DNA of 64,000 nucleotides from Leptolyngbya sp. 'hensonii' (GTDB taxonomy: Bacteria; Cyanobacteriota; Cyanobacteriia; GCF-001939115). Positions 54,088-63,902 of the stretch are shown here, piece by piece (position 1 is the stretch's first letter; the number at the start of each line of letters is the position of its first letter). Both the position numbers and the translations under genes were made by a program. The notes under the pieces were generated by a model that was given only the letters and a program-made list of their open reading frames with translations, was not told the DNA's origin and searched no databases. The stretch spans positions 134,869-198,868 of the forward strand of contig NZ_MQTZ01000017.1 in NCBI RefSeq assembly GCF_001939115.1. The letters run 5' to 3'.

Positions 54088-54891
54088 CTAAATTCCGGAG
54101 CCATCCAGAAACTCTTCAATCACCTTGTCCTGTAAGCGGCAGCTCCCATTGGCATGGGTAGGAGGATTATGGGCAGGAAGCTCCAGGGTTTCGATCGACA
54201 GCCCCTTCACAACCGCAACTGCAACTGGATCTTTCGCAAAGCAATCTTCCATCAACTGGCGACTGCGTAAATCTTCGACTTGCTGCTCCAATTGTTCCAG
54301 GCGATCGACCAGGGCGCGAATTGCCTGGGCTTCCGAATCAGGCAGGCTACCATGCTCCAGGGGATTCACTCGCACACCAGACCGATACACAATCCGGCCC
54401 GGAACACCTACGACCGTGCAATCTGATGGCACATCCCGCAACACCACAGACCCAGCCCCAATGCGGACATTATTGCCAATCTGGATATTTCCCAGGACTT
54501 TTGCTCCGGCACCCACAACTACATTCTCGCCCACGGTGGGGTGGCGCTTCCCGCTCTCTTTTCCCGTTCCGCCCAGAGTCACCCCCTGGTAGATCAGGGC
54601 ATAGTCGCCTACGATCGCTGTCTCACCAATCACCACACCCATCCCGTGATCGATGAACACACCTGTGCCAATTTGCGCTCCCGGATGAATTTCAATCCCA
54701 GTCAAAAATCGGGTGATGTGAGACATGAGCCGGGGGAGAAAAGGAATACCCACTACATACAGCCAGTGGGCCAAACGATGGGAAACGAGAGCTTGCAACC
54801 CAGGATAGCAAAACAGGACTTCCAACCAGTTGCGGGCTGCAGGATCCCGCTCGAAGATGATCCGGAAGTCGGCGATGAGTCTGGAAAACAC
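54088..54891 (-). CDS. cysE: Serine O-acetyltransferase
   Basis: I use GTG at 54889-54891, which starts the protein at [21 protein letters not shown] as in other cyanobacterial CysE; a TTG at 54915 would add eight residues. The left-handed beta-helix has [18 protein letters not shown] and [25 protein letters not shown]. The catalytic His/Asp region is FIDHG. It makes O-acetylserine for cysteine synthesis. The C-terminus is longer than in E. coli CysE and carries a coiled segment ([13 protein letters not shown]). Confidence 0.92.
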   Translation of the reverse strand: MFSRLIADFRIIFERDPAARNWLEVLFCYPGLQALVSHRLAHWLYVVGIPFLPRLMSHITRFLTGIEIHPGAQIGTGVFIDHGMGVVIGETAIVGDYALIYQGVTLGGTGKESGKRHPTVGENVVVGAGAKVLGNIQIGNNVRIGAGSVVLRDVPSDCTVVGVPGRIVYRSGVRVNPLEHGSLPDSEAQAIRALVDRLEQLEQQVEDLRSRQLMEDCFAKDPVAVAVVKGLSIETLELPAHNPPTHANGSCRLQDKVIEEFLDGSGI

Positions 54892-54965
54892 AGTTGTTAC
54901 GCTGAGAGAGGCCAATCATTATCTTAGCGTTCTGGGGGACGACCGCATATCCCCCAGTCGGACCC

Positions 54966-55430
54966 CTACTGCCGCACAAACAGGGTGTAGTTCGATCGGC
55001 GTCCAGGGTCTGGCGTGCCGACCCAGAGCCGATAAGTTCCTGAGGACCAGCCAGGGCCAGTTACCCGACCTTCGCCACAACGAACACCACCCGGTCCCTG
55101 AATCAACAGGGTCAACGGTTGTCGCTTGTCTTTAAACTCCACGGTCAGTTGGGAGAAATCTTGCTGAAGAACGATCACATGATCTGGCATTTCCCGATCT
55201 CCACCGTAACCCAGGCAGAGATTGCCATCCCGATCCTGGTTAGCAATAGACGCCAGAGACACCGATCCACCCGTGTAGCCAGACGCTGTTCCTGCGGATG
55301 CAGAAAATCCGGGAGCCAGGGTCATGGTCCCAAAGTTAGAAGACTGGGCTAGAACAGGCGCAGCCAAAGCCAGTATTGAAAGAGCCAGGAACCCACCATG
55401 AGTTAACCCTGTCATGCGTTGAGTGAACAT
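54966..55430 (-). CDS. Secreted beta-domain protein (GPGG-C type), copy B
   Basis: The 154-residue protein has a signal peptide (MFTQRMTGLTHGGFLALSIL ... APVLAQ, about 29 residues). The mature part is Gly/Ser-rich at first and then has LCLGYGGDREMPDHVIVL, LLIQGPGGVRCGEGR and WSSGTYRLWVG, the same motif order as the protein at 24119. It is likely exported to the periplasm or beyond. Function unknown. Confidence 0.75.
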   Translation of the reverse strand: MFTQRMTGLTHGGFLALSILALAAPVLAQSSNFGTMTLAPGFSASAGTASGYTGGSVSLASIANQDRDGNLCLGYGGDREMPDHVIVLQQDFSQLTVEFKDKRQPLTLLIQGPGGVRCGEGRVTGPGWSSGTYRLWVGTPDPGRRSNYTLFVRQ

Positions 55431-55620
55431 CCTGACACCTCCTTAAATGATCAAACGAATAGGGACACGGTTTGAAGCAACTCTGAGGGTAATGGAAATC
55501 CGATCGGCCACGCTAAACATTAGCAGCTTTGTCCAGCCAGAATTTTAATCTCCAGTTTCCTGCTTCCATCTATAGTGGACGCAGAAGGAAACCTGAAAGT
55601 TGCCATAAATTACAGCCATT

Positions 55621-55803
55621 TTGAATTTAAGCCTCACCCTCATTCTCGCCATCCTATTTTTGATCCTCACTGGTGGCAGCCTGCTTTCCGAAATCGTCAT
55701 GCTTCCCCTACGAGACTGGTTCGGCTGGCTACACCTTTTTCTATCCAACTGGCTGGGATGGGTGCTGCTCCTCCTGCTTCTGTCCTGGGGTCTGCGAGAG
55801 TAG
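55621..55803 (+). CDS. Possible small membrane protein, 60 aa
   Basis: A TTG start at 55621 gives a protein with two hydrophobic helices (LTLILAILFLILTGGSLLSE and LHLFLSNWLGWVLLLLLLSW). The content is coherent for a small cyanobacterial membrane protein. It ends 9 bp before the convergent mannosidase stop. No family is recognised and the ribosome site is poor. Confidence 0.45.
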   Translation: MNLSLTLILAILFLILTGGSLLSEIVMLPLRDWFGWLHLFLSNWLGWVLLLLLLSWGLRE

Positions 55804-55812
55804 CTGCTGCGA

Positions 55813-58800
55813 TCAGCCCTGCCGCAGCCGGAAGCTGACCACCTGCCAGGGAGCCACCTCTGTCCCCTGCTCCCGCACAGGGTTCTCCAGCAAATCTACA
55901 GCCCGATCGATCGTCAACCCCAGATCGCTCTGGAGCGCGATTGAGGCTGGTTCGCCATGACATTCATAACAGCGCAAAATCCAGGTTTGAGGGGGGTCTT
56001 CTGACGATTTCAGCGCCGTAAAGACGAGATTTTCTGCCTGTCCATCCAGCAGACTCCCCCTTGCTGGCAGAGAGGCTGTAGGTGATGCAGGGTCTGCAAC
56101 CACCAGGGCTTGCAACGGCAGGTTTAACTCATAGCCTCGCTGCACCGTGTGGGCCGATCGCCAATCTCCCGGATGGGGATAGAGGGCATAGGTAAACTGG
56201 TGACGCCCCAGATCCGCCTGGAAATCCGGCCATTTCGTCCCTCGCAATAGGGTCAAGCGCAACCCATCGGGCTGAGCATCATAACCATATTTACAATCAT
56301 TTAATAGACTCACCCCATAGGTTCCAGTACTCAAATCTGCCCAGCGCAGAGCCGGAACTTCCCACTGGGCTTTTTCGGCTGGGGTTTGGGGGCTAGTCGA
56401 TCGGGCGATCGCACCCAGCGGAATTTCATAGGTTGCGACCTCCGCCCGTAGATTGAACGTAAACGCGGCCTTCAGCAGCGTCTGTCGCTCCTGCCAGTCC
56501 ACAGTGGTCTGAATCTGGAGCACTGGAGATCCCTGCGATAAAACATAGTCCTGACCGATGGCGGACTGGCCCACCCGTCGCGTCACCCAGAGCCGAGTCT
56601 GCAAAGGCCCCACCTCCAGGCCCCAATCCGACAGACATTCCGCTGGGGGTAAGGGGCACTCCTGATAAGCCGGGTCAATGTTCCAGGCATCCCAATATTG
56701 GCCACTATCCTGAAATGCCTGCAGATGATTCCCCGATCCCTGGAGCACTTCCCGCTGCTGGACCTTGTCAAACACCGTCAGCAGATTCCCCGTCGTCAGA
56801 TCCACCTCCACCCGCAGCCAATCATTCTCCAGCATGGGCCGGGTTGCAACTGGGACAGATTCTGGCTGCTTTTCCCCCGGACAGAGCCAGAAGACGCGAT
56901 AGCCGATCGAGGGAATTTGCGCCACCCAAAACAACAGGGCACCCTGGCGCTGGCTCCACTGGACCGGAACAGGTTGGCCCGCCTGATCGAGCACCTGCCA
57001 GTCCGGACGATCAGACAACTCAGACCCTGGGAGGGCCACCACCTCCGATCGCTCCCAATTCAGGGGATTGAACACCACCAAGGGACGGGCCTCAGGCCTG
57101 GGCGCTGGAGGCCATTGGATCTGGGTGGCGATCGCCTGCAACGATCGCTGCATGATCCCTTCCCCGATTTGTCGGACTGCAGCCCAACCCTGATTAGCCT
57201 CCTCAAACACCTCCGGAATTGAGGACCCCGGCAAGATGTCGTGAAACTGATTAAATAAAGTATGTTTCCAGGCTCTTTCCAGATCGGCTCTGGGATAAAC
57301 GGCTCCCGTGGCCAGGGTCGCCAGGGACGCGAACAGTTCGGCCTGATACAGCAAACTCTCGCACTGCCGATTCTGTTGCTTCTGATCGGCATGGGTGGTA
57401 TAGCAGCCTCGATGGAACTCCAGATAGAGGTCGCGGTCCCAGACAGGCAGCGCCTGACGAGCATCCTGCGCCGCTATCTGCTGCAAATAAGCCTCAGCCG
57501 TCGTAAACACGATCTCTGGAAAGAAAGGAGAGTGGGACCAGCGGCCAGCCACCTGCAGCATGTCGCGAGTCGGACCCCCGCCATGGTCCCCCACACCAGG
57601 AAGCCAGAGGCTTGCGCCACTCCCCGTCTTCTGTTCCCAGTCCCAGGCATGGGTGGTCATTTTCACCGGATCAATGCCCTCCCCGATCGGAGCCGACATC
57701 AGGGCCAGCACCTGGGTACGATCAGGGGCCTGCCACTGAAAGACCGCATAGGGAAATTGTGTCGTATCATTCCAGCGCAGTTTCTGAGTCACAAAGTAAT
57801 CAATCCCACCCTGTTTCAGGAGCTGGGGCAACTGCCAGGTAAAGCCAAAGGTATCGGGCAACCAGGCGATCGGGCTGATGCGACCAAACTTCTGCTGGGT
57901 ATAGCGCTGACCATAGAGGATCTGGCGGACGATCGACTCCCCCCCAATCAGATTCAGGTCCGGTTCCACCCACATCCCACCGACGACCTCCCAACGTCCC
58001 GCAGCGACCTGGGCCTGAATCTCCGAAAACAGAGCCGGACGATGGTCCTCAATCCAGGCATAGAGTGCTGGACTGGAATGACAGAAAATCAGATCCGGAA
58101 AGTCTTGTTGCAAGGACAGCACCGATCGAAACGTCCGCTCGGCGGCTGCCCAGGTTTCAGAGACCGGCCACAACCAGGCCAGATCCAGATGGGCATGCCC
58201 CAGCAAACCAATCCGACGTTGTTTCAGACCCGTCGCCAGAGGGATCAAGGTCTGGCGGAGTTGGGTGATCGCCTGGTCAAACCGTTCCCGATCGGTCACC
58301 GCCACCCCCTGCAACAAACTCAGCGCTGCAGCCATCTGGGGCACCTGCTCCGGCTGAAATGCTGCCAGATACCCTTCGAGCACCGCCAGCTCATCGGCCA
58401 CGAATCCCGGTTCCAGCCGGTTCTCCCCAGCCTCTGGAGGAACTTCGTAGAGACAGAGGGCGCGCATCAATGCTCCATCATCATGGCCAGGGCTGACCAG
58501 CCGCAGGGCCAGATCGATGGTCTCCCCGATCTGCACAGCAGCCTGTAGCAGAATGCGAGGGGCGCAATCGAACAGATCTCCCGCCTGCACCCACTCACCC
58601 TGGACAAACACCTGCACCTGTTCTGCCCACCACAGCAGGGACAGCCGCAGGGCCAATCCTTCCAGGGGATAGCCCTCCAGGTCAGCAGGTACCACCAAAC
58701 GCTGCACCAGCCAGCGCACCAGCCGTCCCCGCTCCCAGGCAACATGACCCCTGGCATTCACCACAGCGATGGGCCATTGGCTCCAGAACTCAGATTGCAG

Positions 58801-58947
58801 CGCTTCAGCCCTGGGCAGATCTCCCTCATGATAGCGCCAACCAGACTGGATACTGGCCTGGGTCAAGCGACGGAGACGGGCGATCGTAGCAGCAATTTGG
58901 GAGTTGGAATCCATAGCAGAGGCAGAATCGTGCGACACCATTATCAC
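55813..58947 (-). CDS. GH38 alpha-mannosidase
   Basis: The 1044-residue protein has the GH38 catalytic domain (about 255-520): metal ligands in LLGHAHLDLAWLWP, the nucleophile Asp in AWLPDTFGFTWQLP, and HDILPGSSIPEVF later. A C-terminal beta-sandwich domain follows (about 690-1040). GH38 enzymes remove alpha-linked mannose. There is no signal peptide, so it is probably cytoplasmic. The GTG start overlaps the upstream hydrolase stop (GTGA); an ATG two codons later is also possible. Confidence 0.92.
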   Translation of the reverse strand: MIMVSHDSASAMDSNSQIAATIARLRRLTQASIQSGWRYHEGDLPRAEALQSEFWSQWPIAVVNARGHVAWERGRLVRWLVQRLVVPADLEGYPLEGLALRLSLLWWAEQVQVFVQGEWVQAGDLFDCAPRILLQAAVQIGETIDLALRLVSPGHDDGALMRALCLYEVPPEAGENRLEPGFVADELAVLEGYLAAFQPEQVPQMAAALSLLQGVAVTDRERFDQAITQLRQTLIPLATGLKQRRIGLLGHAHLDLAWLWPVSETWAAAERTFRSVLSLQQDFPDLIFCHSSPALYAWIEDHRPALFSEIQAQVAAGRWEVVGGMWVEPDLNLIGGESIVRQILYGQRYTQQKFGRISPIAWLPDTFGFTWQLPQLLKQGGIDYFVTQKLRWNDTTQFPYAVFQWQAPDRTQVLALMSAPIGEGIDPVKMTTHAWDWEQKTGSGASLWLPGVGDHGGGPTRDMLQVAGRWSHSPFFPEIVFTTAEAYLQQIAAQDARQALPVWDRDLYLEFHRGCYTTHADQKQQNRQCESLLYQAELFASLATLATGAVYPRADLERAWKHTLFNQFHDILPGSSIPEVFEEANQGWAAVRQIGEGIMQRSLQAIATQIQWPPAPRPEARPLVVFNPLNWERSEVVALPGSELSDRPDWQVLDQAGQPVPVQWSQRQGALLFWVAQIPSIGYRVFWLCPGEKQPESVPVATRPMLENDWLRVEVDLTTGNLLTVFDKVQQREVLQGSGNHLQAFQDSGQYWDAWNIDPAYQECPLPPAECLSDWGLEVGPLQTRLWVTRRVGQSAIGQDYVLSQGSPVLQIQTTVDWQERQTLLKAAFTFNLRAEVATYEIPLGAIARSTSPQTPAEKAQWEVPALRWADLSTGTYGVSLLNDCKYGYDAQPDGLRLTLLRGTKWPDFQADLGRHQFTYALYPHPGDWRSAHTVQRGYELNLPLQALVVADPASPTASLPARGSLLDGQAENLVFTALKSSEDPPQTWILRCYECHGEPASIALQSDLGLTIDRAVDLLENPVREQGTEVAPWQVVSFRLRQG

Positions 58948-60020
58948 CGGGATTGGTCAACAACCCCATCCCACCATTGCAACACTCGGTTCCAGGCCCA
59001 CCAGGGATCGGCATCACCAGCCATTCGTTGCCCAGCCCGGCTATTGTAGTAGCCAACATGGCCACCGTGAGCCGTCAAAATCAACTCCAGGTTTGGATTC
59101 ATCCCACAGATCTGCTGTAGATCAGGAACGATCGCAGGGGAAAACAGCGGATCATCTGCCGCATACAGGATCAGGGTAGGCTTGGTCAGGTGGGGCAGCA
59201 GGGGCAAGGCACTGCTGGCCTCGTAGTAAGCTTCCACCGACGGAAAGCCCAGACCTGCAATCACCAGTTCCTGATCAAACTGGCGGATGGTTTGAGCCCG
59301 TTCGATCGCAGCCGGGTCAATATGATCAGGATGAAATTCCCGCAGACGGTAGGCCAGCCGTTGCAATTCCTGGGCGATCGCCCGTTCCAAGTATTTCCCT
59401 AAGGGAGCCTGCTCCAGATAGGTGAGGGAACGATTCGAATCCAGACTGGGACAGATCACTGCTGCTCCTCCAAAGTCATCCCGTTCCTGAGCCGCTTTTG
59501 CCCCCCAGAGGGCCAGTTGCCCGCCCAGGGAAAACCCTGTAAAGCAAAAAGGGGCCGGACAGCCAAGCTGACTGGCCTGCTCCAGAATGTAAAGAAAATC
59601 TGTGCCTTCATACAACCCATCAGAGGTCAGAGTTGGGGAAAGCTCAGCGGTTTTACCATGGGCTCGCCAGTCAAAGAGCACCACAGCATAGCCCTGGGCA
59701 AAGGCTTTGCGGCCCAGCAGCCGAAGAAACCACTGGTTATCCAGATCACCCGTAATTCCGTAAGTACCGATCACCGTTCCCCTGGAACGTTCCGGAATCG
59801 CCATCCGGCCAAACAGGGGCACTTCCCCCGCTCCAGCAAAGAGCAAGTCCCGATAGGGAGGCTCTGCAGCCACGATCGTCTTTTCCCAGGTACGGCTAGC
59901 CCAGAGGGCCGTGTACAGGGTCATGGCCAAACCGGAACGAAGCCACCAAGGCGGCAGATAGGGGGGACAGGCAGCAATTTTTCGAGGGGTCGTGATTGCA
60001 ACAGTTTCTAAAGGGATCAT
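58944..60020 (-). CDS. YheT-type alpha/beta hydrolase
   Basis: I use ATG at 60018-60020 (MIPLETVAITTPRKI), giving 358 residues. The nucleophile elbow is FTGFSLGGQLALWG and the catalytic Asp/His are near AADDPLFSP and LTAHGGHVGYYN, the YheT/EMB8 arrangement. Members are annotated as esterases or acyltransferases of unknown substrate. It is coupled to the mannosidase by a 4-bp overlap and divergent from gap2. Confidence 0.85.
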   Translation of the reverse strand: MIPLETVAITTPRKIAACPPYLPPWWLRSGLAMTLYTALWASRTWEKTIVAAEPPYRDLLFAGAGEVPLFGRMAIPERSRGTVIGTYGITGDLDNQWFLRLLGRKAFAQGYAVVLFDWRAHGKTAELSPTLTSDGLYEGTDFLYILEQASQLGCPAPFCFTGFSLGGQLALWGAKAAQERDDFGGAAVICPSLDSNRSLTYLEQAPLGKYLERAIAQELQRLAYRLREFHPDHIDPAAIERAQTIRQFDQELVIAGLGFPSVEAYYEASSALPLLPHLTKPTLILYAADDPLFSPAIVPDLQQICGMNPNLELILTAHGGHVGYYNSRAGQRMAGDADPWWAWNRVLQWWDGVVDQSR

Positions 60021-60107
60021 GAGAGTTTTAAGTAACAGCCTTTGCGGTATGATCTTGGGCAATACCAAAAATTTTGTTAATTTTTTGCAGATAGAGGGTA
60101 AGGCGCA

Positions 60108-61121
60108 GTGATTAGAGTAGCAATCAACGGCTTTGGACGCATCGGACGGAACTTCATGCGCTGCTGGGCAGAGCGCTCAACCAGCGGATTTGAAGTCGTT
60201 GCCATCAACGATACCTCCGATCCCAGAACAAATGCCCATCTGCTCCGATACGATACGATGCTGGGTAAGTTCAAGGCTGATATTAGCGCCGATGACAATT
60301 CCATTACCGTCAACGGTAGAACAGCCAAATGCACCTCTGACCGGAATCCAGAAAACCTGCCATGGAAAGAGTGGGATATTGACTTAGTGATCGAATCGAC
60401 CGGTGTATTCACCAGCCGTGATGGTGCTATGAAGCATCTTAACGCAGGGGCCAAGAAGGTCATGATCACGGCTCCCGGCAAAAATGATGATGGCACCTTC
60501 GTGGTTGGGGTGAACCACCAGAATTACGATCACAACAAACACACCATCATCAGTAACGCCAGTTGTACCACCAATTGTCTGGCTCCGGTCGCCAAGGTGC
60601 TGCACGAGAGCTTTGGCATTATCAAAGGAACAATGACCACCACCCATAGCTACACTGGAGACCAGCGTTTGCTGGATGCCAGCCACCGAGATTGGCGGCG
60701 TGCTCGGGCTGCAGCCATGAACATCGTTCCCACCTCCACGGGGGCTGCTAAAGCGGTAGCCCTGGTTCTGCCCGAGCTGACTGGCAAGCTAAACGGGATC
60801 GCGCTGCGGGTACCTACCCCCAACGTCTCGATTGTGGACCTGGTGGTGCAGGTCGAGAAGAGCACGATCGCAGAGCAAGTGAATGAAGTCCTGAAAGCTG
60901 CTGCCGAAGGTCCGCTCAAGGGTATTCTGGCTTACAGCGATCTGCCCCTCGTTTCGACCGATTATCGGGGTACCGATGAGTCCTCGATCGTGGATGCTGA
61001 GCTAACCATGGTCATGGGTGGCGACATGGTGAAGGTCGTGGCTTGGTACGACAATGAGTGGGGTTACAGCCAGCGGGTTGTGGACCTGGCCGAAGTCGTC
61101 GCTGAGAAGTGGGTCGCCTAA
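60108..61121 (+). CDS. gap2: Glyceraldehyde-3-phosphate dehydrogenase, Gap2 type
   Basis: The 337-residue enzyme starts with GTG at 60108 ([20 protein letters not shown]). The catalytic Cys is in [11 protein letters not shown]. The N-terminal segment [18 protein letters not shown] is characteristic of Gap2, the form used in the Calvin cycle with NADPH or NADH. A terminator-like hairpin follows. Confidence 0.97.
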   Translation: MIRVAINGFGRIGRNFMRCWAERSTSGFEVVAINDTSDPRTNAHLLRYDTMLGKFKADISADDNSITVNGRTAKCTSDRNPENLPWKEWDIDLVIESTGVFTSRDGAMKHLNAGAKKVMITAPGKNDDGTFVVGVNHQNYDHNKHTIISNASCTTNCLAPVAKVLHESFGIIKGTMTTTHSYTGDQRLLDASHRDWRRARAAAMNIVPTSTGAAKAVALVLPELTGKLNGIALRVPTPNVSIVDLVVQVEKSTIAEQVNEVLKAAAEGPLKGILAYSDLPLVSTDYRGTDESSIVDAELTMVMGGDMVKVVAWYDNEWGYSQRVVDLAEVVAEKWVA

Positions 61122-61195
61122 GAGAATCGATCGGCATCCCAGGTCTGCTGGGATAATTCCCTGGAATATTGCGAAAAAATTAAGAAACCTGAATT

Positions 61196-61229
61196 GCAGG
61201 GGCTGACAGAAATCGGTCCCTGCTTTTTT
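61196..61229 (+). terminator. Terminator after gap2
   Basis: GCAGGG and CCCTGC form a short stem with a 16-nt loop, followed by TTTTTT. It lies 75 bp after the gap2 stop. Confidence 0.65.
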
Positions 61230-61387
61230 GTAACATAACCTCTTACCATGAAAGGCTACAGAGAACCGCTCGACGATCTTCTCCAATGGTTGTAAGGGAT
61301 GTTAGTGCACTAGCGCAGTAGTCAAGCAGATCTACATATGGGACGATCTCAGTAGAAATCTTACTTTTTGGACTGTCGGAATACTCC

Positions 61388-62428
61388 CTAAAAGTGCTGA
61401 AATCCTTTATCCAGAGTGAGTTCCTGCAACACATTGCAGGTAGGATCAACCCAAAGAACCTGGGGGTTGACAGTAATACTGCCAATAATGGCTGCGGATT
61501 GCCCCAGATGGCGCACTAGGGTCTGAGCGATCGGTGGGGGCAGGCAGAGAACCAATTCAAAATCCTCACCCCCATATAAAGCCCAGTCCAGCGCCTGTTC
61601 GGGCGTAACCCACTCACTGAAGGCAGGAGAAATGGCCTGATCTAACCGATCGACGATCGCCCCCACCCCACTCAGGCGACAAATCTGGACGATCGCATCC
61701 GCCAGCCCATCACTGCTATCCATGCCCGTGACCCGATCGGCCCCATCGGTCCACAGCCAGGGCAGCACGTCCAAGCGGGGAATGGGCCGCTGGTGCGCCC
61801 GGATCAACTCAGCCCGATTGGCCTCTGAGACAGACTGCCCTCGATCGGGATGGAGCAGCAATTCCAGCCCTGCCCTGGAGTTGCCATGGCTACCCGTGAT
61901 CACGATCGCATCCCCCGGTTGGGCTGTCGATCGCTGGATAATCCGTCCCTGTTGTGTCTGTCCCAAAGCTGTGATCGCCACCGTCAGCACTGGAGAGCGG
62001 ACAATATCCCCGCCGACAATCGCTCCCCCATATTGCTCCAGGCAAGCGGCCATGCCCCCATACAAGTCTTCCAGCCAGGACAATGGCAAATCCCCTGGCA
62101 AACCCAGACCCACCGTGAGGGCGATCGGGGTCGCCCCCATGGCCGCCAGATCGGAGAGGTTAGCTGCTGTTGCTCGCCAGCCTGCATCTGCAGGGGTAGT
62201 CGTGTAGACCTCTGGCTGAGCCAAACCCAGACTGAAATGCACCCCATCGACCAGGAGATCGGTGGTCACGATCAGGGACTGACCGGGGGCAATGGCGGCT
62301 GAATCAAGGGTCTGGCTGTCCAGAACAGCACCATCGTCACCCACGATTCCGATCGGACAGAATCGTTGCAGTCGCTGGAGCAATCCCTGCTCACCCAGAT
62401 CCCGAACCGTCAGCCCGCGATCGCTCAC
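61388..62428 (-). CDS. thiL: Thiamine-monophosphate kinase
   Basis: The 346-residue enzyme has the PurM-like ATP-binding patterns VGDDGAVLD, VTTDLLVDGVHFSLG, the Asp-rich metal site, AMGATPIALTVGLGLPG and DSSDGLADAIVQI. It phosphorylates thiamine monophosphate to the diphosphate cofactor. It overlaps the upstream gene (62425) by 4 bp. Confidence 0.96.
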   Translation of the reverse strand: MSDRGLTVRDLGEQGLLQRLQRFCPIGIVGDDGAVLDSQTLDSAAIAPGQSLIVTTDLLVDGVHFSLGLAQPEVYTTTPADAGWRATAANLSDLAAMGATPIALTVGLGLPGDLPLSWLEDLYGGMAACLEQYGGAIVGGDIVRSPVLTVAITALGQTQQGRIIQRSTAQPGDAIVITGSHGNSRAGLELLLHPDRGQSVSEANRAELIRAHQRPIPRLDVLPWLWTDGADRVTGMDSSDGLADAIVQICRLSGVGAIVDRLDQAISPAFSEWVTPEQALDWALYGGEDFELVLCLPPPIAQTLVRHLGQSAAIIGSITVNPQVLWVDPTCNVLQELTLDKGFQHF

Positions 62429-62754
62429 GGATTCTCCCCAGGGTCCGTCTCCTCCGGCAGTCCCTTCAATTTAGGGAAGCGATAGAACGGATCACCATCG
62501 GCATCCGTTTCTAAGGAGGCCCCAAACAGTTTGACCTGCTGCTCCAGATATTGCTGTGCCAACCGAGCATCTGTTCGAGCTGTGGCAGCCAGTTGAATCA
62601 GAGCGATGCAGCCATTCTGGCTTTCCAGCAACCGGTAGAAAGCCTCCTGAAGTTGTCGCTGCTGCCGCGTTTCCTGCATGGCATTCCGAACCAGCAAGCC
62701 AATGAGCAGGGCAACTGCAATGAGAAACACAGCGTACATCATGACCTCGATCAT
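62425..62754 (-). CDS. Hypothetical membrane-anchored protein, 109 aa
   Basis: The protein has one N-terminal membrane helix (about 4-23, MMYAVFLIAVALLIGLLV) followed by a helical soluble region (25-80, rich in Q, L, A) and a short polar end with FYRFPKLKGLPEE. It overlaps thiL by 4 bp and follows the cyclophilin gene by 11 bp on the same strand, so the three are likely cotranscribed. I do not recognise a function. Confidence 0.7.
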   Translation of the reverse strand: MIEVMMYAVFLIAVALLIGLLVRNAMQETRQQRQLQEAFYRLLESQNGCIALIQLAATARTDARLAQQYLEQQVKLFGASLETDADGDPFYRFPKLKGLPEETDPGENP

Positions 62755-62765
62755 GCAGATTAGGG

Positions 62766-63902
62766 CTAAGCCAGATTTTCTAACCCTTGAATTACTTTGG
62801 CTGATTCAATCTTATCGCCCTCTTTCAACTTCTCCAGAACATCCCTCCCCTCTGTCAGGTAGCCAAAGACGGCATAACGCCCATCCAGCAGGTTTAACCC
62901 AGCTGGGGTCAACTCTGGCTCAAACAGGAAAAAGAAGACTTGAGAGGAACCTCCATTCGGATCGTCACCGGGGCGAGCCAGGGCTAGAGCCCCATAGGAC
63001 GAAAAGGGAAGGACGGGCTGATCACGATATCGCCCAGCATCCTCCAGGGTGATCCCATAGGTGGGCTCACTATCCCCCCGCACCAGCACTTCCAGGGGAA
63101 TAGCCCGATATTGCCCCGTCTTCGGATCAACAAAGCCCTGTTCTGGCCCATCCGGGTCGCCAAACTGTAGCACATAAGATTCCTCGGCCCGGATAAATTT
63201 CAATCCGTTATAGAATCCCCGATTCACCAGATCCACGAAGTTACCAGCGGTAACCGGGGCACTATAGCCGTCTACAACAACCGTCAGAGGCCCTTTACTG
63301 GTTTCGATCGCGATCGTGGCCCGTCCTTTCAGTTGGGGCAGATTGCTGTAAGCAGCGGGAACAGGAAAGGGAAATTTCTGGACCATCAGCTCTTCTAAAG
63401 CTCCCACCCGGTCCAGCAGTTTGCTCCGTTCTACTGCAATCGCCGGTTTGTCCTTGGCCTCGATCGCCGTTTGCAGCGTCCCGATGCCTGCTTGCAGTTC
63501 TGAAATCAGGGCCTGGGCCTGGGGTTGCTGCGCTGGAGCCACGCTGTTCACCAGATCGGTCTGATGGTCTCTGAGGATGCCAGCAACCTTCGCCACATCT
63601 TTGGTGACTGCCGTCCAACGCTTCCCTCGCAATTGATTCGAAATATCTTCCAGACTGATCTGCACATCTCGAATCAGACCATTGTCGATCGGCAAGGCAT
63701 ACCTCAGGAGTGCCTTACCATCCGTAATCGCATTCCCAGCAGGGAGGCGACTGACCCGATCAGCAGCCCAGGCTGCCCCATGAGCCCAACTGAACACCAG
63801 AAATAGCACCAGGCCCATCAGCAGACTAATCTTGAGGCCGCGACGCAAGAGGCCAAGGAGGCGGATCTTTTGAAGGTCAGAGAAAAATTGGGAGAGAAGC
63901 AT
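62766..63902 (-). CDS. TLP40/CYP38-like cyclophilin peptidyl-prolyl isomerase
   Basis: The 378-residue protein has a membrane/signal segment (about 23-47, ISLLMGLVLFLVFSWAHGAAWA), a helical domain (about 70-180) and a cyclophilin-like domain (about 195-378; TIAIETSKGPLTVVVDGYSAPVTAGNFVDLVNRGFYNGLKFIR). The helical-plus-cyclophilin build is that of TLP40/CYP38, a lumenal protein needed for photosystem II assembly. Several canonical cyclophilin active-site residues appear changed, as in CYP38, so isomerase activity is uncertain. No partner gene is obvious. Confidence 0.88.
   Translation of the reverse strand: MLLSQFFSDLQKIRLLGLLRRGLKISLLMGLVLFLVFSWAHGAAWAADRVSRLPAGNAITDGKALLRYALPIDNGLIRDVQISLEDISNQLRGKRWTAVTKDVAKVAGILRDHQTDLVNSVAPAQQPQAQALISELQAGIGTLQTAIEAKDKPAIAVERSKLLDRVGALEELMVQKFPFPVPAAYSNLPQLKGRATIAIETSKGPLTVVVDGYSAPVTAGNFVDLVNRGFYNGLKFIRAEESYVLQFGDPDGPEQGFVDPKTGQYRAIPLEVLVRGDSEPTYGITLEDAGRYRDQPVLPFSSYGALALARPGDDPNGGSSQVFFFLFEPELTPAGLNLLDGRYAVFGYLTEGRDVLEKLKEGDKIESAKVIQGLENLA

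Noticed and set aside
57262-58548. 428-codon plus-strand frame opposite the GH38 gene
   Set aside because: The product is Arg-, Gln- and His-rich with no domain, and the opposite strand encodes a full-length intact enzyme.
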